A program made the translations under genes and the position numbers. DNA of 30,022 nucleotides from a virus. Under the pieces are notes generated by a model, which did no database searches, was not told where the DNA came from, and saw nothing but the letters and a program-made list of their open reading frames with translations. The DNA is taken from positions 1-30,022 of IMG/VR virus record IMGVR_UViG_3300028708_000006, one strand, 5' to 3'. Below are positions 1-6,710 of this stretch, in pieces. Positions within the stretch are counted from its first letter, which is position 1. The number at the start of each line of letters is the position of its first letter.

Positions 1-1
1 G

Positions 2-550
2 CACGCCCAGAAAGATGTCGTCGGCATCATCATCGCGCTAATGCCGCCGACCATCCTGTTCCTCGCCTTCGAACTGGTTTCCCGGGCGCCGATGCAGAGT
101 CAGTACAAGTGGTTCCACCCCAAGCGTTGGGGTCGACCGATTGCTACGACCTTCATCTCCGGGATCATGGCGGCACTGTCCTACTTCCACCAGCGTGACG
201 CGATCTTCGACCACACCGGCGGGGATCAGCTGGCTGCATTCCTGCTGCCAGCCTCAATCGACGCTCTCATGATCGTCGGCTCGATCACGCTGCTGGAGCT
301 GAAGGACGCCATCCTCGCCAAGGAGGCCCAGATCGCTGGGACCGTGCTGAAGCTGCCGAAGTCCGAGCCTAAGGCTCCGGACACCAAGGCCAGCGGCAAG
401 GCACGCGTGGCTCAGATGTACGCCATGTTCCCTGGCATCAGTGCCAAGGAGCTGGCTGCCAAGGCTAACGTGAGCGTGAACTACGTTTACACGGTCCTCG
501 GTGAGCTGCGACCGAAGCCGGTTGCGGAGCCCGAGCTGGCAATTGCCTGA
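2..550 (+). CDS. DUF2637-like membrane protein with C-terminal HTH (5' partial)
   Basis: The frame is open to the left edge, so the true start lies outside the window; the first internal ATG is at 41. The visible part has three hydrophobic segments: one around the ATG at 41, one near ATTFISGIMAALSYF, and one near AAFLLPASIDALMIVGS. The pattern ALSYxHxR followed by LLPxxIDALMxxxS is what I know from DUF2637 (SpdA-like) proteins of actinomycete plasmids and phages, usually four membrane helices plus a soluble tail. The tail has a helix-turn-helix-like stretch, ISAKELAAKANVSVNYVY, near the end. The role of the family is not established; transfer or replication functions have been proposed for plasmid relatives. 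The gene is convergent with the leftward block and ends just before a shared terminator. Confidence 0.7.
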   Translation, partial: HAQKDVVGIIIALMPPTILFLAFELVSRAPMQSQYKWFHPKRWGRPIATTFISGIMAALSYFHQRDAIFDHTGGDQLAAFLLPASIDALMIVGSITLLELKDAILAKEAQIAGTVLKLPKSEPKAPDTKASGKARVAQMYAMFPGISAKELAAKANVSVNYVYTVLGELRPKPVAEPELAIA

Positions 551-554
551 GCAC

Positions 555-592
555 AAAGAAGGCCCCAGGACTACGGTCCTGGGGCCTTCTTT
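555..592. terminator. Bidirectional intrinsic terminator between convergent genes
   Basis: A perfect 17-bp stem (left arm 555-571, right arm 576-592) with the four-base loop TACG. The arms begin with AAAGAAGG and end with CCTTCTTT, so either strand gives a GC-rich hairpin followed by a short T-rich tract. It lies between the rightward gene ending at 550 and the leftward gene ending at 597, so it can end transcription from both sides. Confidence 0.9.
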
Positions 593-596
593 CGTT

Positions 597-1172
597 CTAG
601 GTCAGTACCACGCACACCACGGTGTGCATACCGACCCCGGTGACGGCGACTCTGGCCAGACCTACCTGTCCGAGCCCCGTCACCAGGGTGCCGTTGCGCT
701 CAACGCGACAGGTCAACCAGGCGGCACCAGCCTTCAGCATGGCCGGCGTCACGACGACGCTAGCCTCCACGCTCAGGTGATGCGGTACCGACTTCTCGAT
801 GATGCCCCCGGTCTTGTAGGGGGAGGTGTGGTAGATGACCCCAGACTTCCCGTCATCGAAGACCATGAACTTCTCTGGCTTCCCGTACGAACCGACCCGG
901 TCAATGGCCATCTGGTCCTTGAACTTCATCGAGCCACAGTCTGCGTCCTCAACCTCAACGAAGATGGCGTAGTTGTAGACCTCGGGCGCGGTCGCCTGGT
1001 AGGCGACCGGGTTCATCTGCACCTCGCCGAGGACACACTGTGCCGCCGGCTGGTTGTTCCCGGCCGAGTCTCCGCCTGACGATCCGGCGGAGACGTCGTA
1101 CTTGTCGCAGGCGGTGGGCCCGGACATGACGGCCAGGGCTGCCACCAGCACAGCCGTTACGAGTCTAACCAT
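597..1172 (-). CDS. Putative secreted or lipid-anchored protein
   Basis: A 191-aa product with a typical N-terminal export signal: MVR, then a hydrophobic core (LVTAVLVAALAVM), then SGPTAC. The Cys at position 22 could be a lipidation site, but the preceding PTA is a poor lipobox because a Leu or Val is expected at -3; a plain signal peptidase site just before it is the alternative. A Gly/Ser-rich linker follows, then a soluble domain of about 140 residues with few charged clusters and no motif I recognise. The ATG has a good ribosome site (AAGGAG, 4 bases before the start). The gene overlaps the upstream 79-aa gene by 8 bp and is the last of its leftward unit. Position and export signal would fit a cell-surface role such as superinfection exclusion, but that is only inference. 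Confidence 0.7.
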   Translation of the reverse strand: MVRLVTAVLVAALAVMSGPTACDKYDVSAGSSGGDSAGNNQPAAQCVLGEVQMNPVAYQATAPEVYNYAIFVEVEDADCGSMKFKDQMAIDRVGSYGKPEKFMVFDDGKSGVIYHTSPYKTGGIIEKSVPHHLSVEASVVVTPAMLKAGAAWLTCRVERNGTLVTGLGQVGLARVAVTGVGMHTVVCVVLT

Positions 1173-1404
1173 TGCTCTCCTTCACTGCGTGCCGATACTC
1201 CGACTCCAGCTCGTACAGTCCCAGCCAGTTGAGCCGGTCCAGGAGGTAGAACCCCCAGAAGCCATACCGCATGTAGCGCCACTGGGTGACCTCGGGTAGG
1301 GGTCGTAGCCTGATCACCCGGCCGTAGCGCGGGATCAGGTCGAGCTTGAGGATGAGCCGGCACACGTGAAAGTGCACCGGACTCATCCTCTTGCCTCGTG
1401 TCAC
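1165..1404 (-). CDS. Hypothetical 79-aa protein
   Basis: A small basic and aromatic-rich protein of unknown family. The GTG at 1404 overlaps the stop of the ParB-like gene as GTGA, the usual coupling in this block. An in-frame ATG at 1386 preceded by a GAGG at good spacing would give a 73-aa product starting MSPVHFHVCR. The middle is rich in Arg, Trp, Tyr and Leu, including a weakly hydrophobic YGFWGFYLLDRLNWLGLYEL stretch that could associate with membrane. The 3' end overlaps the start of the exported-protein gene by 8 bp, which suggests translational coupling of the two. No function is assigned. Confidence 0.6.
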   Translation of the reverse strand: MTRGKRMSPVHFHVCRLILKLDLIPRYGRVIRLRPLPEVTQWRYMRYGFWGFYLLDRLNWLGLYELESEYRHAVKESNG

Positions 1405-2270
1405 CTACCGACCCACACCGGCATCTTGCGGCTGTTGAGGCCCTTGTTGTAGGCGTCGGTGATCAGGTCGGCCACCGAGTGTGGCATCCGCATGCCGCGG
1501 TTGGCGGCATTGGCCCGAGCCTTGGCGTGCAGGCCCTGCGCCCCGCCGGAGTACTCCTTGAGCTTGGTCCAGACGCGGGCGTAGTCCACGTTGGCCATGT
1601 TCTTGGCCAGGAAGAGGGCCATGCCCTCGACCATGACGGCCTGTGTTGCCTGGCTGTCCCGGCCCCACGCGTTGATGAGGGCGCGAAGGCTCAGGTCGAG
1701 CAGGTTCGGGTCGTACTCACCCTTCAGGGAGAGCATGTAGACCCGACGCAGGGCGCCGACGCACTGGAGCTGGTTGTCGAGGTTGGCCGGGCCGATGCCC
1801 AGACCGAACTGCTTGACGATGTTGTCGATCCCCACCGCCACCGGGTCCTCAGCCACCAGGTTGATCCGGAACTTGTCCAGCAGGTTGGGCTGATTACCGG
1901 AGTTGAGCAGCAGGAACAGCACTGCCTCTTCCCGGCGGGTGAGGCCTTTGAAGACGCGGGTCAGGAGCGTGCCCTGACCTTCCGTGTTCTCCACAGTGGC
2001 GCGGTGGCGGTGGGCCCCGTCCAGGATGACGGTCTCCGCTGCGTTGCGCTCAGAGGCGGTGATGATGCCCAGCGCGTCCGGGTTGTAGTCGCGCAGGATC
2101 CGCTCGATCTTGCGCACGTCGAGGTGGTCTCGCTGCATCTTCGGGTCGATCTCCAGCTTGGAGACGGGGACCATGCGAACCTCACTGCGGCCCAGGTCGA
2201 AGACCGGGAGGGCGAAGTCTTCGTCGCCGGCCTGCGGCTCGACGAACGCGGGGGTCTTGGTACTAGCCAT
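1401..2270 (-). CDS. ParB/Srx-fold nuclease-like protein
   Basis: A 289-aa protein. After a short tail the N-terminal half resembles the ParB/sulfiredoxin domain: VPVSKLEIDPKMQRDHLD near residues 34-51, a strand-helix region ending in ITASER, and the signature ILDGAHRHRA near residues 82-91, which corresponds to the phosphate-binding box of ParB-type CTPase/nuclease domains. LFLLLNSGNQ follows, as in actinophage ParB-like proteins. The C-terminal half is helical, with no clear centromere-binding HTH. The ATG overlaps the stop of the second ParB-like gene by 8 bp. No ParA partner is visible in the window, so a nuclease or regulatory role in replication is as likely as partition. The family call is from motif recognition; the biochemical role is unknown. 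Confidence 0.75.
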   Translation of the reverse strand: MASTKTPAFVEPQAGDEDFALPVFDLGRSEVRMVPVSKLEIDPKMQRDHLDVRKIERILRDYNPDALGIITASERNAAETVILDGAHRHRATVENTEGQGTLLTRVFKGLTRREEAVLFLLLNSGNQPNLLDKFRINLVAEDPVAVGIDNIVKQFGLGIGPANLDNQLQCVGALRRVYMLSLKGEYDPNLLDLSLRALINAWGRDSQATQAVMVEGMALFLAKNMANVDYARVWTKLKEYSGGAQGLHAKARANAANRGMRMPHSVADLITDAYNKGLNSRKMPVWVGR

Positions 2271-3069
2271 TGGTCTCTCTTTCTTTCAGGATGGAGCGGA
2301 AGCCAGAGAGCAGGGTGCTCAGTTGGCCGCGTGCCTTCACGAGCCGGTCGACGGCCTCGCGAAGTTCCTCTGTAGGCACCACGAGGGGGTGTCCTAGCTT
2401 GGACAGACTGTTCACTTGCGCCTCGAACGCTTCGGTCCCTCGTTCCAGGATGATGCGCTGCTCGGCTTTGACGGTGACGTTGCCGGTCAGGTTGTGCGGG
2501 GTTCGGTACAGGCGGGTGGCGTGGATGGCGCCGAACTCTCCGGCTTCCACGCGGACCGCCAATGCCTGGGCAACCTCGTCGCCAGCGTCGGCCCGCTTGT
2601 ACAGGAACATAGCTGCTTGAATCTTGTTTTCCGGAACGTGCAGGTTGACTGCCAGCCGCTTACGCATGCTGTTTCTCGGGTCTCCACCGGCAACATGGAT
2701 CTTGGTGCCATCTGGCCCCTCGATCCAGCCCCCACTGGCCTTTTGTCGGCCCCAGATGCGGGCGTAGTCCAACAGGACGCTGATGATGTTCCAGGTCCGG
2801 ATGGCGGTGATGCGCTCGTGTCGGTTCGCGTGCTGCGGACCGAGCTGCTCCATTGCCTCCAGGAACGTGCTGACAACGACGGCAGGGACGACCTCGTGTC
2901 CCTGCGCCCGGTGCCACAGCAGACGTCGGAGCCCATCGATCAGGACCATGTCGTCCCGGACGATGATGACTTCGGTGTACGCCTTCCTGGGCAGCCCCGC
3001 AGGCAGTGGCTCCGCTGCGGCGGCATCGCTGCGTGCAACGATGACGTCGTCGATGCGGACGTGCCTCAT
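2263..3069 (-). CDS. Second ParB-like protein
   Basis: The start chosen is the ATG at 3069 (MRHVRIDD), which has a strong ribosome site (GAGGAGG, spacing 5); a longer frame upstream lacks one and would run through the operator at 3087-3104. The product is about 268 aa. The N-terminus has a ParB-like arrangement: a short strand VIVARSDA, then YTEVIIVRDDMVLIDGLRRLLWHRAQGH, where IDGLRRL...AxG matches the second ParB box. The rest is helical and basic, ending in a probable coiled coil (VDRLVKARGQLSTLLSGFRSI). It overlaps the following ParB-like gene by 8 bp, so the two are co-translated and may form a heteromeric pair. No ParA is seen. Confidence 0.62.
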   Translation of the reverse strand: MRHVRIDDVIVARSDAAAAEPLPAGLPRKAYTEVIIVRDDMVLIDGLRRLLWHRAQGHEVVPAVVVSTFLEAMEQLGPQHANRHERITAIRTWNIISVLLDYARIWGRQKASGGWIEGPDGTKIHVAGGDPRNSMRKRLAVNLHVPENKIQAAMFLYKRADAGDEVAQALAVRVEAGEFGAIHATRLYRTPHNLTGNVTVKAEQRIILERGTEAFEAQVNSLSKLGHPLVVPTEELREAVDRLVKARGQLSTLLSGFRSILKERETNG

Positions 3070-3086
3070 AGAGTTCCTCCTCTCTT

Positions 3087-3104
3087 TACCCCCAGGGGGG
3101 GGTA
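3087..3104. promoter_or_regulatory. G-tract palindrome, putative operator (copy 1)
   Basis: The site has the form TACCCC-N6-GGGGTA, an inverted repeat with uninterrupted C and G tracts. On the leftward strand it falls directly at the predicted start of transcription of the promoter at 3112-3139 and upstream of the ribosome site of the ParB-like gene. A similar site lies at 8649-8667. CsoR/FrmR-type repressors are known to use operators of this kind; no such regulator is encoded in the window. Confidence 0.5.
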
Positions 3105-3111
3105 TGGAGAA

Positions 3112-3139
3112 ACTGTAGCACAATCCGAGAACTCGTCAA
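3112..3139 (-). promoter_or_regulatory. Putative sigma70-type promoter for the ParB-like unit
   Basis: Read on the minus strand: -35 TTGACG at 3139-3134, a 16-bp spacer, then -10 TACAGT at 3117-3112, preceded by TGC as in extended -10 elements. This gives 5/6 and 4/6 matches to consensus. Transcription would start near 3105, at the edge of the G-tract palindrome. The promoter lies in the 77-bp gap after the primase gene and would drive the four leftward genes down to the terminator at 555-592. Confidence 0.55.
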
Positions 3140-3146
3140 ATCCTGG

Positions 3147-5573
3147 TTACGACACCGACTGGAGCCACTGGGTCGCCGGCCGGGACAGGCCCTGATAGAT
3201 CCACGTCCCTGACTCGTCCCTGATCTTCGTGTACTGCGGCATCGCCGACTCCATGCGGAACATGAACCGACGCGACCCGAGGCTCCGCTCACCCACCTGC
3301 CGGCACCATTCCGCGTACCCGAGGTAGATGTCGTTGGCCTTGATCCGGCCACTCTCCACATAGGACCCATCGGCCAGCTTGTCGGCTACGAACCGGGCCA
3401 CCGAGTCGGAACTGACCCGGTGATCCGCAGTCAGCTGAGTCAGCTGCGTCGGCTCCCCCAGCCCGTGGGCCAGGAACTGTCGCAGACCCTCCAGGAGCCA
3501 GTTGAAGATCCCGGCCGCCTCTGGGGCCAGGACAGTACGGGCGTAGTCAAAGACCTGATCCTGGCCCAGGAACACCGTGGTCAGCGGGATCAACTTCACC
3601 CGGGACCAGATGGCGTTGTCGTCAGAGTTGAACCGGGGTGCGTTGTTGGTCGCCAGCCACAGGGTGCACTCCGGTACCCACTCCTGAGACTCCTGGTACA
3701 GAGCCCGGGACCTGACCTGGTCGCGCCCGGTCAGTCGCTTCAACAGCTCCTCGTCGAAGTTGGCACCTTCGGCTGTCTCCGAGCTGGTGACGAACCGGCG
3801 CCCGCGAAGCTCGTGCAGGTCGTTGGTCGGGGTCTTCTCGTTCTTGATGCTGCGGAACGTCCCCGACTGGGCGGTGGTGCCGTAGGTGCCGAACACGTGC
3901 TGCATGGTCTCGATCAGCGTTGACTTGCCGGTCCCCGACGGTCCATAGAGGACGAACAGGGCCCGCTGGTCCGCGTCCCCCAGCATGGAATAGCCGAGCG
4001 CCCGCTGGACATAGGAGCGCATCCCCTGTTCTGGGATGGCGGTCTCCATGAACTCTTCGAACCGCGGGCATTGTGCCTCGGGCTCAAACTCGGCCCCGGC
4101 CAACTGCACCTGGAGGTTGTCCTTGTCATGCTCCAGCAGTTCACCCGAGTGCAGGTCCATGGTCCCGTTCGGCAGGTTGAGCAGGTGTCGGTTGGGTCCC
4201 CAGTCCGCGGAGGAGAAGCTCAGCCCGAAGGCTCGGGAGAAGGTGATCGCCGCGTTGACCCGGGACCCGTTGCGACTGGCCTTGGCCCACTTCAGCATGG
4301 CCTTGTCGCCGCTGGCCTCAGCCTCTTTGATCAGACCCACGGTCATCTTGGTGAACTCGGCGATGATGCAGTCACTGCTGTCCAGAACCCAGCGGATCCC
4401 GTCCCACCGGTACCAGCGCTTCTCCTCATAGATCCAGCGGAACCGGCCCTCCACGTAGCGCTTGAACCGCATCGCGTTGCCCAGGTCATCGAAGGTGAAC
4501 TCTTCAGGCTCTGGGGCCGTAGCCACGTTCCTGGGCATCATCACTTCGTCCACGTCGACTGTGACCGGGGCCAGACGATCCCCATATCCCAGCCGGACCA
4601 GGGACTGGGCGGCAGCGTGATGATCCCCGCCATGATTCAGCAGGGCGTAGGCACCGAACTTGGTGTACGGGATCTCGGCCTCGAACTCGGTCGAGGTGCT
4701 GAACACGTACAGCCGATCCCGGTCATTCGCCCGGCCCGTGGTGGCTGAGGTGCCGTCCCGCATCTCCTTGCCCGGTCGGGTCCAGTGCCGCTCGTTGCCG
4801 GGGCCTTTGTGGGATACCCGCCAGCCGGTGGGGGCCAGGATGTCGTGCCAGTCGACCCGGTTCTCGAAGTCGTCACCGGGCGAGACAGAACCAGTAGTGG
4901 TGGGAACTGGGCTGTGCCATTCCACAGGCACCACAGCAGTCGACACAGGGGGCGGGCTCTCGTCCAAGGCCAGCTGGAGGGCCTGGTGGAACAGGTTGCG
5001 CTCCTGCCACGTGATCACTGGGAGTTTCCCGTACTGACCCTGAAGCAGCTGCCAGGCTTCGCCGGAGGGATGACAGATACCGCTCGTTGGCGCGGTGATC
5101 ACGTAGCCGCCGTGGCCACGTGTTTCGACTAGGCACAGACGGTTACCTTCCTCGTCCCGGGCCTTCTGGGCGATCTTGGTGTTCCCAGGTACCTCGTGGT
5201 CCGAGATACGGTACAGAAAGTGCAGACCTCCGGAGGGGGAGGTTTCGGTGAACCCTTCCGGGCCGGAGAGGAGTTCCCAGATGTGACGGGCCCCGGTCTC
5301 GTCCATGCGGTTCATGACCTCGGTCATGGACTTCCCATCGAGGGCACGACCCTCGATCTCGCACATCTCCAGGCCGCCGGACACACCGCCGCAGATCAGG
5401 GCAAGGCCCCAGGTCTTGCCGTTGCCCCACCAGTCATGGACCTCGTCCAGGGTCGGGGCGGTCGCGATGTACGGGCTCCAGCGGATCGCCGGGCGCTTGG
5501 TCTGGTTGGCCAGGATCGGGATAACCGAGACGCCGGATGCTTGCCAGATCCGAGCAACTTCTGCTACGTTCAT
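3147..5573 (-). CDS. Primase-polymerase / SF3-type helicase fusion
   Basis: An 808-aa replication protein. Residues about 1-200 match the bifunctional primase-polymerase (Prim-Pol) domain: an acidic motif CEIEG (E72, E74), the SPSGGLH motif (S112 to H118) and GGYVITAPT. The central part resembles the D5/phage-plasmid primase linker (RFRWIYEEKRWYRWDGIRW). Residues about 530-720 form the helicase: Walker A GPSGTGKST near residue 545, then HELRGRRFVTSSETAEG, and a sensor region LWLATNNAPRF followed by IWSRVKLIPL, typical of superfamily 3 / D5 helicases. The C-terminus looks like a winged-helix DNA-binding region. It probably lays down primers and unwinds phage DNA. The ATG is preceded by AAGGA at good spacing. 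The first acidic pair is E-x-E, where many Prim-Pols have D-x-D. Confidence 0.88.
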   Translation of the reverse strand: MNVAEVARIWQASGVSVIPILANQTKRPAIRWSPYIATAPTLDEVHDWWGNGKTWGLALICGGVSGGLEMCEIEGRALDGKSMTEVMNRMDETGARHIWELLSGPEGFTETSPSGGLHFLYRISDHEVPGNTKIAQKARDEEGNRLCLVETRGHGGYVITAPTSGICHPSGEAWQLLQGQYGKLPVITWQERNLFHQALQLALDESPPPVSTAVVPVEWHSPVPTTTGSVSPGDDFENRVDWHDILAPTGWRVSHKGPGNERHWTRPGKEMRDGTSATTGRANDRDRLYVFSTSTEFEAEIPYTKFGAYALLNHGGDHHAAAQSLVRLGYGDRLAPVTVDVDEVMMPRNVATAPEPEEFTFDDLGNAMRFKRYVEGRFRWIYEEKRWYRWDGIRWVLDSSDCIIAEFTKMTVGLIKEAEASGDKAMLKWAKASRNGSRVNAAITFSRAFGLSFSSADWGPNRHLLNLPNGTMDLHSGELLEHDKDNLQVQLAGAEFEPEAQCPRFEEFMETAIPEQGMRSYVQRALGYSMLGDADQRALFVLYGPSGTGKSTLIETMQHVFGTYGTTAQSGTFRSIKNEKTPTNDLHELRGRRFVTSSETAEGANFDEELLKRLTGRDQVRSRALYQESQEWVPECTLWLATNNAPRFNSDDNAIWSRVKLIPLTTVFLGQDQVFDYARTVLAPEAAGIFNWLLEGLRQFLAHGLGEPTQLTQLTADHRVSSDSVARFVADKLADGSYVESGRIKANDIYLGYAEWCRQVGERSLGSRRFMFRMESAMPQYTKIRDESGTWIYQGLSRPATQWLQSVS

Positions 5574-5760
5574 CTCGGTTCCTTTCTAGGGGGGGCCCCC
5601 GAATAGCTGAGCCAAAAAGCCTGCGGGGGTCCCCTTAACCGTGTCCCAAGTCAGGTGGACCCAGACTGCCACCTGTCCCTCGACTACACCAGGGGCTTGA
5701 CAAACCCATTGATACAGTCCCATACATCGATATTCAGTTGATCATCAATCCTGGGGGATT
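5574..5760 (-). promoter_or_regulatory. Gene-free leader upstream of the primase, with weak promoter and palindromes
   Basis: There is no gene in these 187 bp. On the minus strand a weak promoter can be drawn: TTGATG (5748-5743), an 18-bp spacer and TATGGG (5724-5719). An 11-bp palindrome TTGATCATCAA (5738-5748) overlaps the -35 and may be an operator. Downstream are an AGGTGG/CCACCT hairpin and two runs pairing G and C tracts (near 5588-5601 and 5621-5633), so the primase mRNA leader of about 140 bases may be structured. All of this is suggestive only. Confidence 0.3.
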
Positions 5761-6402
5761 TCAGAACGGGATCTCCTCATTCTGAGGCTGATCCTGGTGG
5801 TTGACCTTGCCCAGGCCACGCAAGCGGGCCAGGACATCGGACGTCGGGGCTGACTGCTGGGCCAGGCGTGCCTGAGCCTCCAGCGGCGTCTCCTCGATCC
5901 GGGTCTGTGGTCCAGGACCGCCGCCCCAGGCTTTCTGTGTCAGCGGCGCCACTGTCTGTGGCTGGACCGGGTTGGCTTCGACCTCGCCCGGGGACGAGGG
6001 CACGAAGTCCGGGTTGCGCTCGCACCAGGCCCGGAAGCGACTCATCGCCTCCTTGTCCGCGCTCTGCGTGTGCAGCTCGTACGGAGAGTTGGACTGGGTG
6101 CCTTTGCTCAACCGAATCAAGATCGGATTGGGGAGCCCGACCCGCTTCTTCAGAACCATGATCAACCGGGACTGGCGCCACCACGAGTTGCGCCCGATCA
6201 CGCCCTCGTACCCGTCCGAGTCGACCTGGTCCAGGTCGACCCCGTCCACCACGATCACATCCGAGTTGCGCCCCGGGACCGAGTGCCGGGTCGGAGAGTG
6301 CTCGATGTACCTGATCGCCCAGACAGCCAGGAGGTGGCCCAAGATCCCCTTGGGGTCCAGGTATTCACCGCCAGCTCCAGGGTCATCCACTTCAAATGCC
6401 AT
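5761..6402 (-). CDS. Putative single-stranded DNA-binding protein
   Basis: The product is 213 aa from the ATG at 6402, which has AGGAG at spacing 7; the long frame upstream of it is very Arg/Thr-rich and lies opposite the neighbouring gene, so I reject it. The first about 130 residues alternate strands in a way that fits an OB-like fold (VWAIRYIEHSP, SDVIVVDGVDLDQ, SRLIMVLKKRVG, NPILIRLSKG) with several Trp, Tyr and Arg residues. A Pro/Gln/Gly-rich linker follows, and the protein ends QNEEIPF. Bacterial SSB proteins end in an acidic DDDIPF-type tip that docks replication and repair proteins. The place between the Cas4-like nuclease and the primase also fits. I do not see enough identity to name a known SSB family. 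Confidence 0.55.
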   Translation of the reverse strand: MAFEVDDPGAGGEYLDPKGILGHLLAVWAIRYIEHSPTRHSVPGRNSDVIVVDGVDLDQVDSDGYEGVIGRNSWWRQSRLIMVLKKRVGLPNPILIRLSKGTQSNSPYELHTQSADKEAMSRFRAWCERNPDFVPSSPGEVEANPVQPQTVAPLTQKAWGGGPGPQTRIEETPLEAQARLAQQSAPTSDVLARLRGLGKVNHQDQPQNEEIPF

Positions 6403-6418
6403 GTGCCTGCTCCTGTTC

Positions 6419-6685
6419 CTACTCCGGTACCGGTGCTGGTTGGAAGAACCGCGGCTCCTCGTCGTGGTAGTACGGCGCCTCAACGCCGGCGCTCTCCACC
6501 TCAGGTTCCGCGTCTTCTTCCTCGTCAACTTCATCGTCTTCTGCCGCCGCCGTGATACGGCCCGACAATTCCTTGATGTCCTCGTTGGCGTCATTCAGCT
6601 GATCGGTCCAGCGAGCGACCGCAGCCTGCGCCTTCTCCCGACGCTTCATCGCCTCGGAGAGTTCAGAGATCAGTTCCTCGTTCAT
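6419..6685 (-). CDS. Small acidic coiled-coil protein
   Basis: An 88-aa product starting at the ATG at 6685 (MNEELISELSEAMKRR), preceded by an AAGGGGG ribosome site after the Cas4 gene stop. A longer reading from 6811 would overlap the nuclease gene heavily and is not preferred. Residues 1-47 look like a continuous amphipathic helix or coiled coil. The rest is very acidic (DDEVDEEEDAEPEVE) and ends in an aromatic and proline-rich tail (FFQPAPVPE). It may be an accessory or DNA-mimic-like factor in the replication block, but no family is recognised. Confidence 0.6.
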   Translation of the reverse strand: MNEELISELSEAMKRREKAQAAVARWTDQLNDANEDIKELSGRITAAAEDDEVDEEEDAEPEVESAGVEAPYYHDEEPRFFQPAPVPE

Positions 6686-6710
6686 CCTCCACCCCCTTCC
6701 CCATCTCTTG

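Noticed and set aside
1398-2375. Long rightward open frame (325 aa) opposite the ParB-like gene
   Set aside because: High G+C makes antisense frames stay open; the product has no recognisable pattern while the leftward frame has a ParB box and coupled overlaps.
3070-3123. 18-residue N-terminal extension of the second ParB-like protein
   Set aside because: It lacks a ribosome site and would translate through the operator and promoter start point; the ATG at 3069 has a strong site.
5697-5702. Perfect TTGACA on the plus strand
   Set aside because: There is no -10 at 16-18 bp, and it would drive transcription against the leftward genes.
6403-6594. 64-residue Arg/Thr-rich extension of the SSB-like protein
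   Set aside because: It overlaps the acidic coiled-coil gene in another frame and has no ribosome site; the ATG at 6402 has AGGAG.
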